Program-made: the position numbers and the translations under genes | Origin: Iocasia fonsfrigidae | GTDB lineage: Bacteria > Bacillota > Halanaerobiia > Halanaerobiales > DTU029 | Assembly: GCF_017751145.1 (NCBI RefSeq) | Contig: NZ_CP046640.1 | Span: forward strand, 1,096,137 to 1,160,136 | Direction: 5' to 3' | DNA length: 64,000 nt | The notes under the pieces: generated by a model | The model's database searches: none | What the model was told of the DNA's origin: nothing | The model's input: the letters and a program-made list of their open reading frames with translations, nothing else | Shown: positions 1 through 7,367 of the stretch, piece by piece | Layout: the number at the start of each line of letters is the position of its first letter | Position numbering within the stretch: position 1 is the first letter of the stretch

Positions 1-561
1 GCTGCCTGCAGTAGTGGTGGTATTATCAATTATATCATGAAATCCAACGGCAGTTTTTACAGAATCCTGATCGCACCTGTGAGTAGAAACTCTATTGTGC
101 TGGGGCAAATGCTGGAGGCAGTACTGGTTTCCTTCCTGGAAGTAGTAATTTTATGTGTTGTAGGCTTTTTTTTCTCAGTAAAGGTGGCATCGGGTATCGC
201 TGGAATTTTACTCATGATATTACTGGTTTTTATGACAGCGTTTTTCATGTCAGGTCTTACCTATTCTATTAGTCTCTTTCTGCCAAATGAAGTAATCTAT
301 GAGACGATAATGAATGCGATTGTGCTGCCTATCTTTTTTTTGAGCCCAGCCCTTTTTCCTACTGAAAATTTATCAGGTGGATTGGCTGTAGCTGTAACAC
401 TAAATCCATTTACACATATTATTAACGCTCTGCGTAGTCTGATACTTGGCGAGACAATTTTATTAGGGGAAATTCTCCCTGTTATTGTACTATTTATAGT
501 GATGTGCTGCTGCAGTTTTGGACTGGCAAAGTGGAGATTAAAAAAAGAGATGGCCCATTAA
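1..561 (+). CDS. ABC-2 type transporter permease, 3' part
   Basis: The reading frame is open from base 1, so the gene begins before the window; 186 residues are visible. Hydrophobic segments alternate with short polar loops, and the GNNxxEVIYETIMNA-like loop followed by a hydrophobic FLSPALFP stretch and NPFTHIINALR fits the C-terminal half of ABC-2 permeases of the NodJ/DrrB kind. It would form the membrane channel of an ATP-driven exporter whose ATPase is presumably encoded just upstream. It ends in a Lys/Arg-rich tail. Its last 81 bp before the tail (457-537) recur at 1675-1755 after the toxin-antitoxin pair. The substrate cannot be told. Confidence 0.8.
   Translation, partial: AACSSGGIINYIMKSNGSFYRILIAPVSRNSIVLGQMLEAVLVSFLEVVILCVVGFFFSVKVASGIAGILLMILLVFMTAFFMSGLTYSISLFLPNEVIYETIMNAIVLPIFFLSPALFPTENLSGGLAVAVTLNPFTHIINALRSLILGETILLGEILPVIVLFIVMCCCSFGLAKWRLKKEMAH
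457..537 (+). repeat. Direct repeat, copy 1 (tail of ABC permease)
   Basis: This 81-bp stretch inside the permease gene aligns without gaps to 1675-1755, with about four mismatches. The two copies bracket the MntA/HepT pair. Confidence 0.9.
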
Positions 562-802
562 TTTGGATTTAAGTTAAGAGGCGGGTTTGAAATATTATAA
601 ATCTAAGAATGAATAAAAATAATCTAAGAGAATAATAAACAAAGAAATAGCTTCAAATAAAATATTAAGTTGCTAAAATTAGGAGAGTCAGTTATAATAA
701 AAGAAAAGAAATTATTGGTGATAAGCACTGCTAATTATGATTAATAATAGGTAGACTAAGTAATATTTTAATTGACAAACGAAAAAACAAGGGGAAAATA
801 TT

Positions 803-1186
803 ATGATTTCTAAAGCGGAAAAAATTATTATAATAGATTTTTTAGAACAAAAACTGTCTCCTGAATTAATTTATGTATTTGGTTCTTATTCTAAAAATAA
901 TGAGAGAAAAGATAGTGATATTGATATAGCTTTTTTATCTGAAAATGAAGTTGATGAATATCAAATATTCTTATTTGCTCAAAAGTTAGCTGATAAATTT
1001 AAAAAAGAAGTAGATTTAATTGATATTAAACAAGCATCTACTGTTTTTAAAATCCAAATTATACAGGGTAAGTTAATATATAATGCTAATAATTATAAAA
1101 AGATGGAATTTGAATTAAAAACTTTAAGAGAGTATGCTAATCTCAATGAAAAAAGAAAAGAAGTGCTGGAAGGTGTATGGGGGTGA
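803..1186 (+). CDS. mntA: MntA-type nucleotidyltransferase antitoxin
   Basis: 127 residues with the minimal nucleotidyltransferase signature GSX10DXD: G27-S28 then D39-x-D41, with a further acidic residue in the VDLIDI strand. In characterised MntA-HepT (type VII) systems this protein AMPylates a tyrosine of HepT and so neutralises it; that activity is inferred from the family. The start ATG follows AAGGGGA at about 8 nt. The partner gene begins 6 bp after the stop, the usual cassette arrangement. The pair is very AT-rich and flanked by a duplicated permease fragment, suggesting recent insertion. Confidence 0.9.
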   Translation: MISKAEKIIIIDFLEQKLSPELIYVFGSYSKNNERKDSDIDIAFLSENEVDEYQIFLFAQKLADKFKKEVDLIDIKQASTVFKIQIIQGKLIYNANNYKKMEFELKTLREYANLNEKRKEVLEGVWG

Positions 1187-1192
1187 CTTCTA

Positions 1193-1642
1193 TTGGTTGA
1201 TGATGTATTAATTAATAAAAAACAAACGATAAATCGTTGTATCAAAAGAATTAATGAAGTTTATGATAATAATTTTGATAATTTAAAGGATTATACAAAA
1301 CAGGATTCAATTATATTAAATATTCAGCGCTTATGTGAAGTTGCTATTGATATTGCAATGCATGTAATTGCGGAATTTAAATTAGGAGTACCACAAAGTA
1401 GTCGGGAAGCTTTTACAATATTAAATAAGGAAGGAATTATTGATAAAGATTTATCAAATAAACTTAAAGCTATGGTTGGTTTCCGAAATCTAGCAGTTCA
1501 TGATTATCAGAAATTGAATTTAAAAATAGTAAAATCAATAATAGAAAAACACTTAGAAGATATAAAAAAATTTGCAGAAATTATAAAAATTGAGGTAAAA
1601 AATAGAAAAGAAATAACTAAAGAGGAAGATGAGGACAAATAA
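1193..1642 (+). CDS. hepT: HepT-type RNase toxin (HEPN domain)
   Basis: 149 residues, mostly helical, carrying the HEPN ribonuclease motif RX4HXY: R98, H103, Y105 in FRNLAVHDYQ. In the family this motif cleaves RNA, and the Tyr is the residue modified by MntA. I use the TTG start at 1193 because no ATG or GTG is in frame between the mntA stop and the conserved N-terminus. The tail is Lys/Glu-rich. Co-transcription with mntA is likely from the 6-bp gap. All catalytic residues are present, so the toxin looks functional. Confidence 0.88.
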   Translation: MVDDVLINKKQTINRCIKRINEVYDNNFDNLKDYTKQDSIILNIQRLCEVAIDIAMHVIAEFKLGVPQSSREAFTILNKEGIIDKDLSNKLKAMVGFRNLAVHDYQKLNLKIVKSIIEKHLEDIKKFAEIIKIEVKNRKEITKEEDEDK

Positions 1643-1674
1643 TTATATTAAATCAAGACTTTAAATATACTCTG

Positions 1675-1755
1675 ATTTTATTAGGGGAAATTCTCTCTGT
1701 TATTGTACTATTTATATTGATGTGCTACTGCAGTTTTGGACTGGCAAGGTGGAGA
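1675..1755 (+). repeat. Direct repeat, copy 2 (orphan permease tail)
   Basis: 81 bp matching 457-537 with four substitutions and no gaps, standing alone after hepT. It is followed by a terminator, which was probably the original terminator of the ABC transporter operon before the toxin-antitoxin pair was inserted. Confidence 0.9.
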
Positions 1756-1770
1756 AATGTTTTTCTATCA

Positions 1771-1798
1771 ATCCTTACTCAATGAGTAAGGATTTTTT
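1771..1798 (+). terminator. Rho-independent terminator
   Basis: Eleven-base arms (ATCCTTACTCA and its complement) around one base, followed by a T run. It closes the ABC permease/mntA/hepT stretch. Confidence 0.85.
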
Positions 1799-1871
1799 AA
1801 AAGAAGTCTGAAAAAAATCCGGTGTTTTTGCTGACCGCTATTAATATATTTGATGAATAATATAAAAATAC

Positions 1872-1935
1872 TTGACTAAATTAGTAATAAATGATATCTT
1901 ATAATTCACAAAATACCATGTACGGGTACCCTGTA
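1872..1935 (+). promoter_or_regulatory. copZ promoter with CsoR-like operator
   Basis: TTGACT (1872-1877), 17 bp, TATCTT (1895-1900), with a TATAAT nearby at 1900. From 1913 to 1935 lies a 23-bp site reading ATACC, four bases, then TACGGGTACC and GTA at the end. It is almost the same as the site at 15402-15424 before copA, so CsoR (18036-18311) is the likely repressor. Confidence 0.65.
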
Positions 1936-1978
1936 GAAACAGATAGTAGATGGAAAATCTTGATAGGGGGTGATAGAT

Positions 1979-2188
1979 ATGCAGAAAACCATCAAAATTG
2001 AAGGAATGAGCTGTAGGCATTGTGAAAACCATGTAAAGAAAGAATTAGAGGCTGTCTGTGGTGTTACCTCAGCTAATGTTAGTGCTGATAAAGGTACGGC
2101 AGTAGTAGAATTGGCTCATGAAGTAGATGAAGTAAAATTTAAGGCTGCTGTAGAAGAAGCAGGCTATGAATTTGTTGAAGTTAAATAA
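1979..2188 (+). CDS. copZ: Copper chaperone, HMA domain
   Basis: A 69-residue single heavy-metal-associated domain with the metal site GMSCRHC (C12, C15), the usual CopZ size. It would carry Cu(I) in the cytosol and hand it to the CopA ATPase at 15464. An upstream GTG at 1970 is in frame, but AGGGGG at 1964-1969 is spaced correctly only for the ATG at 1979. The operator before it matches that of copA, so both should answer to the same CsoR even though 13 kb separates them. A strong terminator follows. Confidence 0.88.
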   Translation: MQKTIKIEGMSCRHCENHVKKELEAVCGVTSANVSADKGTAVVELAHEVDEVKFKAAVEEAGYEFVEVK

Positions 2189-2247
2189 TTAGATGAATAT
2201 TTGATGAATACTTAAGGAAAATTCAACCTATATCTTATTAAAGATAA

Positions 2248-2288
2248 AAAGATAATCTCTGTTCTTAAAATAGAGATTATCTTTTTTT
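2248..2288 (+). terminator. Rho-independent terminator after copZ
   Basis: Perfect 12-bp stem AAGATAATCTCT/AGAGATTATCTT with an 11-nt loop, then seven T. Confidence 0.88.
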
Positions 2289-2336
2289 ATTTCGTTTACG
2301 GAATCTCTGCCAATAATATAATTGAATATAATTTGT

Positions 2337-2405
2337 TTGACAAGTACTAATATTTATGATATTATATCTCTAATATGATTACTAATATGATTAGTAATAT
2401 GATTA
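2337..2405 (+). promoter_or_regulatory. Promoter and palindromic operator of the UroD/ABC operon
   Basis: TTGACA (2337-2342), 17 bp, TATTAT (2360-2365). Just downstream, ATTACTAAT (2378-2386) and ATTAGTAAT (2390-2398) form a perfect 9-bp inverted repeat around ATG. The wider stretch is three near-copies of TAATATGATTA at a 12-bp period. The position suits a repressor roadblock; the GntR protein at 6673 is the likely binder (inference). Confidence 0.7.
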
Positions 2406-2425
2406 AAATATGAAAGGAGAAAATT

Positions 2426-3400
2426 ATGAATAAGAGGGAGAGAGTAATTGCAGCAATTGAGGGAAAAAAAATTGATCAAATTCCTTCATGTTTTTCTTTA
2501 CATTTCAAGGAAGAGGAGTCTTTTGGAGAAAAAGGTGTTAATGCACATATAAAATTTTTTAAAGAAACTGATACAGACATAATTAAAATAATGAATGAAA
2601 ATTTAATTCCATATGCAGGTGATATAAAAACGCCTGAAGACTGGAAAAAAATAAAAACGATATCACTAAAAGATGAATTTATGCAAAAACAAATTGATTT
2701 TGTTAAAAGAATATTAGAACGATTGGATAAAATTGATTCTAATGTATTTAAAATTGGGACGTTACATGGGACGGTAGCATCAGTTATTCACCCGATAATG
2801 GATAAATATGGGTATGAAAAATCCCGAGAATTAGTATGTGAGCATTTAAGAGAAAATCGAGTTTATATATTGGATGCATTAAAGCGGGTAACAGAGGGTA
2901 TGAGTCTATTGGCGGAAAAATATATTTCCTTGGGGTTAGATGCTGTTTACTATGCGGCTTTAGGGGGGGAAAATTACTATTTTACAGATGGAGAATTTTT
3001 AGAGTATATTGCACCTTTAGATAAAATAATTTTGAAAAATATTAAGAGAAGTAAGGGGTATGTGATTTTACATATTTGTAAAGATGATTTAAATTTAAAT
3101 AGATATATTTCATATCCTGAAGATGTAGATATTGATATTATAAATTGGAGTGTTCATGAAGGGGGGGTATCATTAAAAGAAGGGAAAAAAATATTTGGTG
3201 ATATAACTATTATGGGTGGTTTGGAGAACAGGTCTGGAGTTTTGGTAGATGGTAAGCAGGAGGAAATAGAGGAGGAAGTAAAGAATATAATTAAAGGCTT
3301 TGGTAGAGAAAGATACATTTTAGGTGCAGACTGTACATTGCCAACAGAAATTTCTTACGAACGCATAGCTACTGCAGTTAAGGCAGCTAGAATTAATTAA
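2426..3400 (+). CDS. UroD/MtaA-family zinc methyltransferase-like protein
   Basis: 324 residues of the uroporphyrinogen decarboxylase fold family. It carries the zinc-thiolate pattern of the MtaA/CmuA methyltransferase branch: H216-x-C218 (HIC) and C303 (GADCTLP). Such enzymes move a methyl group between a corrinoid and a thiol. It lacks heme-pathway neighbours, so true UroD activity is unlikely. No corrinoid protein is encoded in the window, so the methyl donor is unknown. It is the first gene of an operon with a sugar-type ABC importer and an L-cysteine desulfidase, suggesting a methylated or sulfur-containing substrate (inference). Good AAAGGAGA site before the ATG. Confidence 0.75.
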   Translation: MNKRERVIAAIEGKKIDQIPSCFSLHFKEEESFGEKGVNAHIKFFKETDTDIIKIMNENLIPYAGDIKTPEDWKKIKTISLKDEFMQKQIDFVKRILERLDKIDSNVFKIGTLHGTVASVIHPIMDKYGYEKSRELVCEHLRENRVYILDALKRVTEGMSLLAEKYISLGLDAVYYAALGGENYYFTDGEFLEYIAPLDKIILKNIKRSKGYVILHICKDDLNLNRYISYPEDVDIDIINWSVHEGGVSLKEGKKIFGDITIMGGLENRSGVLVDGKQEEIEEEVKNIIKGFGRERYILGADCTLPTEISYERIATAVKAARIN

Positions 3401-3426
3401 AACCCAAAAGAAGAGAGGAATAAAAA

Positions 3427-4788
3427 ATGAAAAAATTTTTTTCTTTATTATTAGTATGTTCAATTTTATTATCTAGTTTTGTTATAGTATTTTCTAATGT
3501 AAATACTGTAGCCAGTGCATCTTCAAATAAATATCCGGAAGGAACAATTGAAATATATGGTTATGGCCAACCCCAATATTTTCTTAAGTATTACCGTCCA
3601 TGGTTAGAAAGAAATAGGGATATTGCCCCAAAGGTAAGTATCGATATTGTACAGACAGAAGGGGCAGCAGATGTTAGAGAAAAACTGACAATGAGTTATG
3701 TTGCAGGAGCATATGATGATTTACCAGATGCATTTTATATTGACCCAGTCAATTTAGTTAACTTAGCAGATGGAGGACTAGTACAGGACGTAACTGATTT
3801 TGTATCTTCGCTAACAGATAAATTAGTTGATAATGCTGCAAATGATGCAACAATCAATGGCTCAATTTATGCTCTGCCAGAGTCAGTAAGACCACAAATG
3901 CTCTATTATAATCAAAAGATATTTAATGAGTATAATATTGACCCTGAGCGAATGAATACAATAGAAGGATATATCGAAGTTGGTAGAGAATTAAAAGAAA
4001 AAAGTAATGGTAAGGTTTATCTGTCATATATTGATCCAGGGAGTAGGACTTGGAGATATTATGGCAGGAGGGGTTTAATGCCACAAGCTAAGGCTAAAAT
4101 TTGGGATGATAATGGTTATCCTATTATTGATACAGATCCCGGTGCTAGATTAGCATTTGAAGCCTTAGATACGATGTATTCTGAGGGATTGTTGTTAAAA
4201 ACAGCAATTTTTCAACCGGCACTATATGATGCAGTTAATAATGGTGAAATTGCAACATTTTATATAGGTGCATTTTGGGATGAATTTTTAAGGAAAAATT
4301 GTACAGAGACATTAGGCGATTGGAGAGTAATGCCTGCTCCCGTCTTTAAAAGTATTAATCTTAGGGGGGCACCAGTATCACAATATATTGCAATTGTAGA
4401 TAAACCGAACGCTGTGTATAGTGGTTTAATTAAAAAAATGTGGTATGATTTCACTTTTGATATAGAACACAAGGAAAAATGGGTAAGGTCAATGGTAAGA
4501 CTCGATGCCCCTTATGCTAATCCCATTTCTGTAGAGATGTTGAAAGATGAATTTTGGGAAGAACCATCTATTTTTTATGGTGGTCAGTCTTTTAGGAAAA
4601 TGGAAAAAATAGCTTTAAGAAATGGAGCGCCTAATCTGGTAGTAACAGCACAAGATGCAGAGGCCGATATTATAATAAGTAATGAACTAGAAAAATATGT
4701 GGCTGGAGTTCAAACTATAGATGAAGCTATTAAAGCTATGGGTGAAAACTTAAGAAATAAAATTGGAAAAGTAGAAGTTATTAAGTAA
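3427..4788 (+). CDS. ABC transporter extracellular solute-binding protein (family 1)
   Basis: 453 residues with a signal peptide (KK, hydrophobic core, cleavage likely near VASA-SS) and no lipobox cysteine. The body resembles family 1 sugar/oligosaccharide-binding proteins, including the DAFYIDP and MLYYNQKIFNEYNIDPE regions typical of that fold. It would capture the substrate for the two permeases downstream. A 16-bp hairpin follows the gene, a common way to give the binding protein more mRNA than the permeases. No lipid anchor is visible, which is unusual for a Gram-positive protein of this kind, so it may stay anchored by an uncleaved signal or sit in a periplasm. Confidence 0.85.
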   Translation: MKKFFSLLLVCSILLSSFVIVFSNVNTVASASSNKYPEGTIEIYGYGQPQYFLKYYRPWLERNRDIAPKVSIDIVQTEGAADVREKLTMSYVAGAYDDLPDAFYIDPVNLVNLADGGLVQDVTDFVSSLTDKLVDNAANDATINGSIYALPESVRPQMLYYNQKIFNEYNIDPERMNTIEGYIEVGRELKEKSNGKVYLSYIDPGSRTWRYYGRRGLMPQAKAKIWDDNGYPIIDTDPGARLAFEALDTMYSEGLLLKTAIFQPALYDAVNNGEIATFYIGAFWDEFLRKNCTETLGDWRVMPAPVFKSINLRGAPVSQYIAIVDKPNAVYSGLIKKMWYDFTFDIEHKEKWVRSMVRLDAPYANPISVEMLKDEFWEEPSIFYGGQSFRKMEKIALRNGAPNLVVTAQDAEADIIISNELEKYVAGVQTIDEAIKAMGENLRNKIGKVEVIK

Positions 4789-4800
4789 GATATAAAATAA

Positions 4801-4835
4801 ATATTACAGGGTTTTATTTTAAAACCCTGTAATAT
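4801..4835 (+). terminator. Intercistronic hairpin (partial terminator or mRNA stabiliser)
   Basis: Perfect 16-bp stem starting ATATTACAGGG with a 3-nt loop, followed by only a weak T stretch. It sits between the binding protein and the first permease and probably lowers, not stops, downstream expression. Confidence 0.75.
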
Positions 4836-4864
4836 AGATTTTTACTTTCTTGGGGAGGGTTAGC

Positions 4865-5740
4865 ATGAGATTAATAAATACATTAAGAAAACACAAAGTT
4901 CCTTATTTATTTATTCTTCCATTTTTTATTTTATTTTCGATATTTCAATTATATCCGATTGTATGGACGGTTTGGGTAAGTTTAACAAAATGGAATGGGA
5001 TTAAACAACCAGTTTTTATTGGTTTAAATAATTACAATCTTTTATTGAATGACTATATGTTTACTGATGCCTTCTTCAATACAGTAGTTTATTGGGTAAC
5101 TGGTGTTATTTTTATTATTATTCTGTCATTAGGTATAGCCTCTTTGTTAAATTACAATAATTTAAAAGGAAAAGGTTTTTTTAAAGTTGTCACTTTTTTA
5201 CCGAATGTTTCGGCAGCAATTGCTATTGGAATAATCTTTAGTATGCTTTTTGATAAGAACATAGGAATTATTAATGAAGTAATCAGTTTATTTGGTATAA
5301 ATAAAATTGGCTGGTTAACAACGGTTAAGTATTCTAAGATACCAGTAATTATACTTAACATATGGCGTAATACTCCCTGGTTTACACTAATAATCTTGTC
5401 TGGATTACTGAATATTCCTGAGGAATATTATGAAGCAGCTCGAATAGATGGTGCAAATAAAATACAACAATTTTTTAAAATTACATTACCTAACTTAACT
5501 GATATTTTGTTTTTTTGTTTTATTATCTTAACAGTTAATTCATGGAAAATTTTTAATGAATCGTATATTTTGAAAGGGCCAAGTACATCAAATATGTCAC
5601 TTTTTCAATATATGTATCAATCAGGCTTTACAGCATTTAAAATGGGATATGCATCAGCCATAGGAGTTGTTTTGATTATCATTTTAGCAATTGTATCAGT
5701 AGTTCAATTTATCTTGATGAGAAAGAATTCTGAGATTTAA
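4865..5740 (+). CDS. Sugar-type ABC transporter permease (MalF-like)
   Basis: 291 residues, six predicted membrane segments, with the EAA loop EEYYEAARIDGANKIQQFFK that docks the ATPase. A TTG at 4850 is in frame, but GGGGAGGG at 4852-4859 is placed for the ATG at 4865. CUT1-type systems pair two permeases with a shared ATPase (MsmK/UgpC-like) often encoded elsewhere; none is present in this operon. Partner of the next gene, 14 bp downstream. Confidence 0.9.
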   Translation: MRLINTLRKHKVPYLFILPFFILFSIFQLYPIVWTVWVSLTKWNGIKQPVFIGLNNYNLLLNDYMFTDAFFNTVVYWVTGVIFIIILSLGIASLLNYNNLKGKGFFKVVTFLPNVSAAIAIGIIFSMLFDKNIGIINEVISLFGINKIGWLTTVKYSKIPVIILNIWRNTPWFTLIILSGLLNIPEEYYEAARIDGANKIQQFFKITLPNLTDILFFCFIILTVNSWKIFNESYILKGPSTSNMSLFQYMYQSGFTAFKMGYASAIGVVLIIILAIVSVVQFILMRKNSEI

Positions 5741-5754
5741 GGGAGGCTCAAACT

Positions 5755-6591
5755 ATGGGATATATAAAGGCAAGAAAGGGTAATATTATAGTATATATTT
5801 TATTAGGGGTTATTACTTTTATTAGTTTGTTTCCAATAATTTGGATGTGTATTATAGCATTTAAAGGAACTGGTGAAAGTATTAGTGGATTTAATTCTCT
5901 TTGGATTAATAATCCTACATTAAAAAATTTCAAGAATGTATTTGAAGTGATTCCTATTTTAAGTAGTTTATACAATAGTATTTTCACAACAGTAATGGGG
6001 ACAATTACCACATTATTCTTTTGTTCTTTAGCAGGTTATGGATTTGCAAAATATCAATTTCCAGGGAGAGATTTTTTATTCTACTTTATTGTTGCAACAT
6101 TACTTGTTCCACCGGAAGTTGGATCAATACCGTTATTTATTATCATGAGAAGATTACATTTAATAAACAGTTTATGGTCAGTTATAATTCCTAAGGCTGC
6201 TACAGCGATTGGTATTTTTTACATGAGGCAATATATAATAAATATACCTACTGAAGTAATTGAATCAGCCCGAATTGATGGAAGTAGTGAGTTTGGAATT
6301 TATCTAAAAATTATTGTTCCAATGATTAAGCCAGCATTAGCTACTTGGACACTATTAACGGTTATTGCTCGTTGGAATGATTTCTTTTGGCCATTGATTT
6401 TTTTGCGTTCCACTGTAAAACATACATTAATGGTGTCGATATCCCTATTGCCAGTTAGTGATGGCCTTTCAACACCTTGGCCTGTTATTATGGCTGGAAC
6501 GACCTTTGCAATAATACCAGTGGTAGTTGTTTATATATTTCTACAAAGGTTTTTAAAATCTGGTATAAGTGCTGGTGCGGTTAAAGGCTAA
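5755..6591 (+). CDS. Sugar-type ABC transporter permease (MalG-like)
   Basis: 278 residues, six membrane segments, EAA loop TEVIESARIDGSSEFGIYLK and the conserved PMIKPALATW stretch that follows it. It forms the channel with the 4865-5740 permease. GGGAGG precedes the ATG. There is no ATP-binding gene next to it, so energy must come from an ATPase encoded outside the window. Confidence 0.9.
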   Translation: MGYIKARKGNIIVYILLGVITFISLFPIIWMCIIAFKGTGESISGFNSLWINNPTLKNFKNVFEVIPILSSLYNSIFTTVMGTITTLFFCSLAGYGFAKYQFPGRDFLFYFIVATLLVPPEVGSIPLFIIMRRLHLINSLWSVIIPKAATAIGIFYMRQYIINIPTEVIESARIDGSSEFGIYLKIIVPMIKPALATWTLLTVIARWNDFFWPLIFLRSTVKHTLMVSISLLPVSDGLSTPWPVIMAGTTFAIIPVVVVYIFLQRFLKSGISAGAVKG

Positions 6592-6672
6592 GATTCAATT
6601 AAATGATGTTGTTTATTAAGCTTTGAGGTTTTAAAAAAATAAAAATAAAAGAAAGTGGTGTGGTAATATATT

Positions 6673-7323
6673 ATGGCCAAAAAAATAACTAAGAATCTCA
6701 AAAAAAAGATATATAATAGCATATATAATGATATTGTCCGTGGCAAATATACAATACAAACTATTTTAACAGAAAAAGAATTAACAGAAAAATATGAAGT
6801 AAGCAAATCGCCGGTACGTGAAGCTTTAATTGAGCTATGTAATGATCAAGTTTTAATAAGCATTCCTCGAAAAGGTTATCAAATAGCTCAAATTGTGCCT
6901 AAAGAATTATATGATGCAATTGAACTTAGAGAAATAATTGAAATATCATCATTAAGAAAAACAATAAAAATTATTAATAATGAAATTTTAAACGAACTTA
7001 ATAATTATATTGATCAAACTGTTAAAATTAGAGATGAACATGATGCATTGAAACATTGGAAAAGAAATATTGGATTTCATCTTTTATTATGTAGTTATAG
7101 TGATAATAAGTGGATGTATGATACAATTAAATCTATTTTAAGTTTTTGTACAAGGGGAGCTATACAATTTTATTCAAAAATATGGGCGAAAAATAATAAA
7201 ATTTTCGAAGAAAATGTCCGATCACATTTAAACTTACTCAAAGCTATAGAAGACAAAGATTATCAACTAGCTGAAGATCTTTTAGTAGAAGATATTTATG
7301 CAATGAAGAAAATTTTATTTTGA
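6673..7323 (+). CDS. GntR-family transcriptional regulator (FCD type)
   Basis: 216 residues. The N-terminal winged helix (TEKELTEKYEVSKSPVREALIELC, roughly residues 38-60) is followed by an all-helical C-terminal half that fits the FCD ligand-binding domain. It lies inside the operon it most likely controls, between the permeases and the desulfidase. The perfect inverted repeat at 2378-2398 is the best candidate operator. FCD regulators usually sense a small acid that is the pathway substrate or intermediate. Confidence 0.82.
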   Translation: MAKKITKNLKKKIYNSIYNDIVRGKYTIQTILTEKELTEKYEVSKSPVREALIELCNDQVLISIPRKGYQIAQIVPKELYDAIELREIIEISSLRKTIKIINNEILNELNNYIDQTVKIRDEHDALKHWKRNIGFHLLLCSYSDNKWMYDTIKSILSFCTRGAIQFYSKIWAKNNKIFEENVRSHLNLLKAIEDKDYQLAEDLLVEDIYAMKKILF

Positions 7324-7367
7324 TGCAGAAAATTTAAGGTACATATACTTGCAATGGGGAGGGTGAA

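Noticed and set aside
772-802. TTGACA as a promoter for mntA
   Set aside because: With a 17-bp spacer, the -10 would fall on the ribosome site next to the ATG, which cannot work together with that site.
2371-2405. Short CRISPR-like array
   Set aside because: Three 11-bp units at a 12-bp period with no spacers; better read as an operator.
2426-3400. True uroporphyrinogen decarboxylase (hemE)
   Set aside because: No heme genes nearby, only 324 residues, and the zinc-type HxC...C pattern points to the methyltransferase branch.
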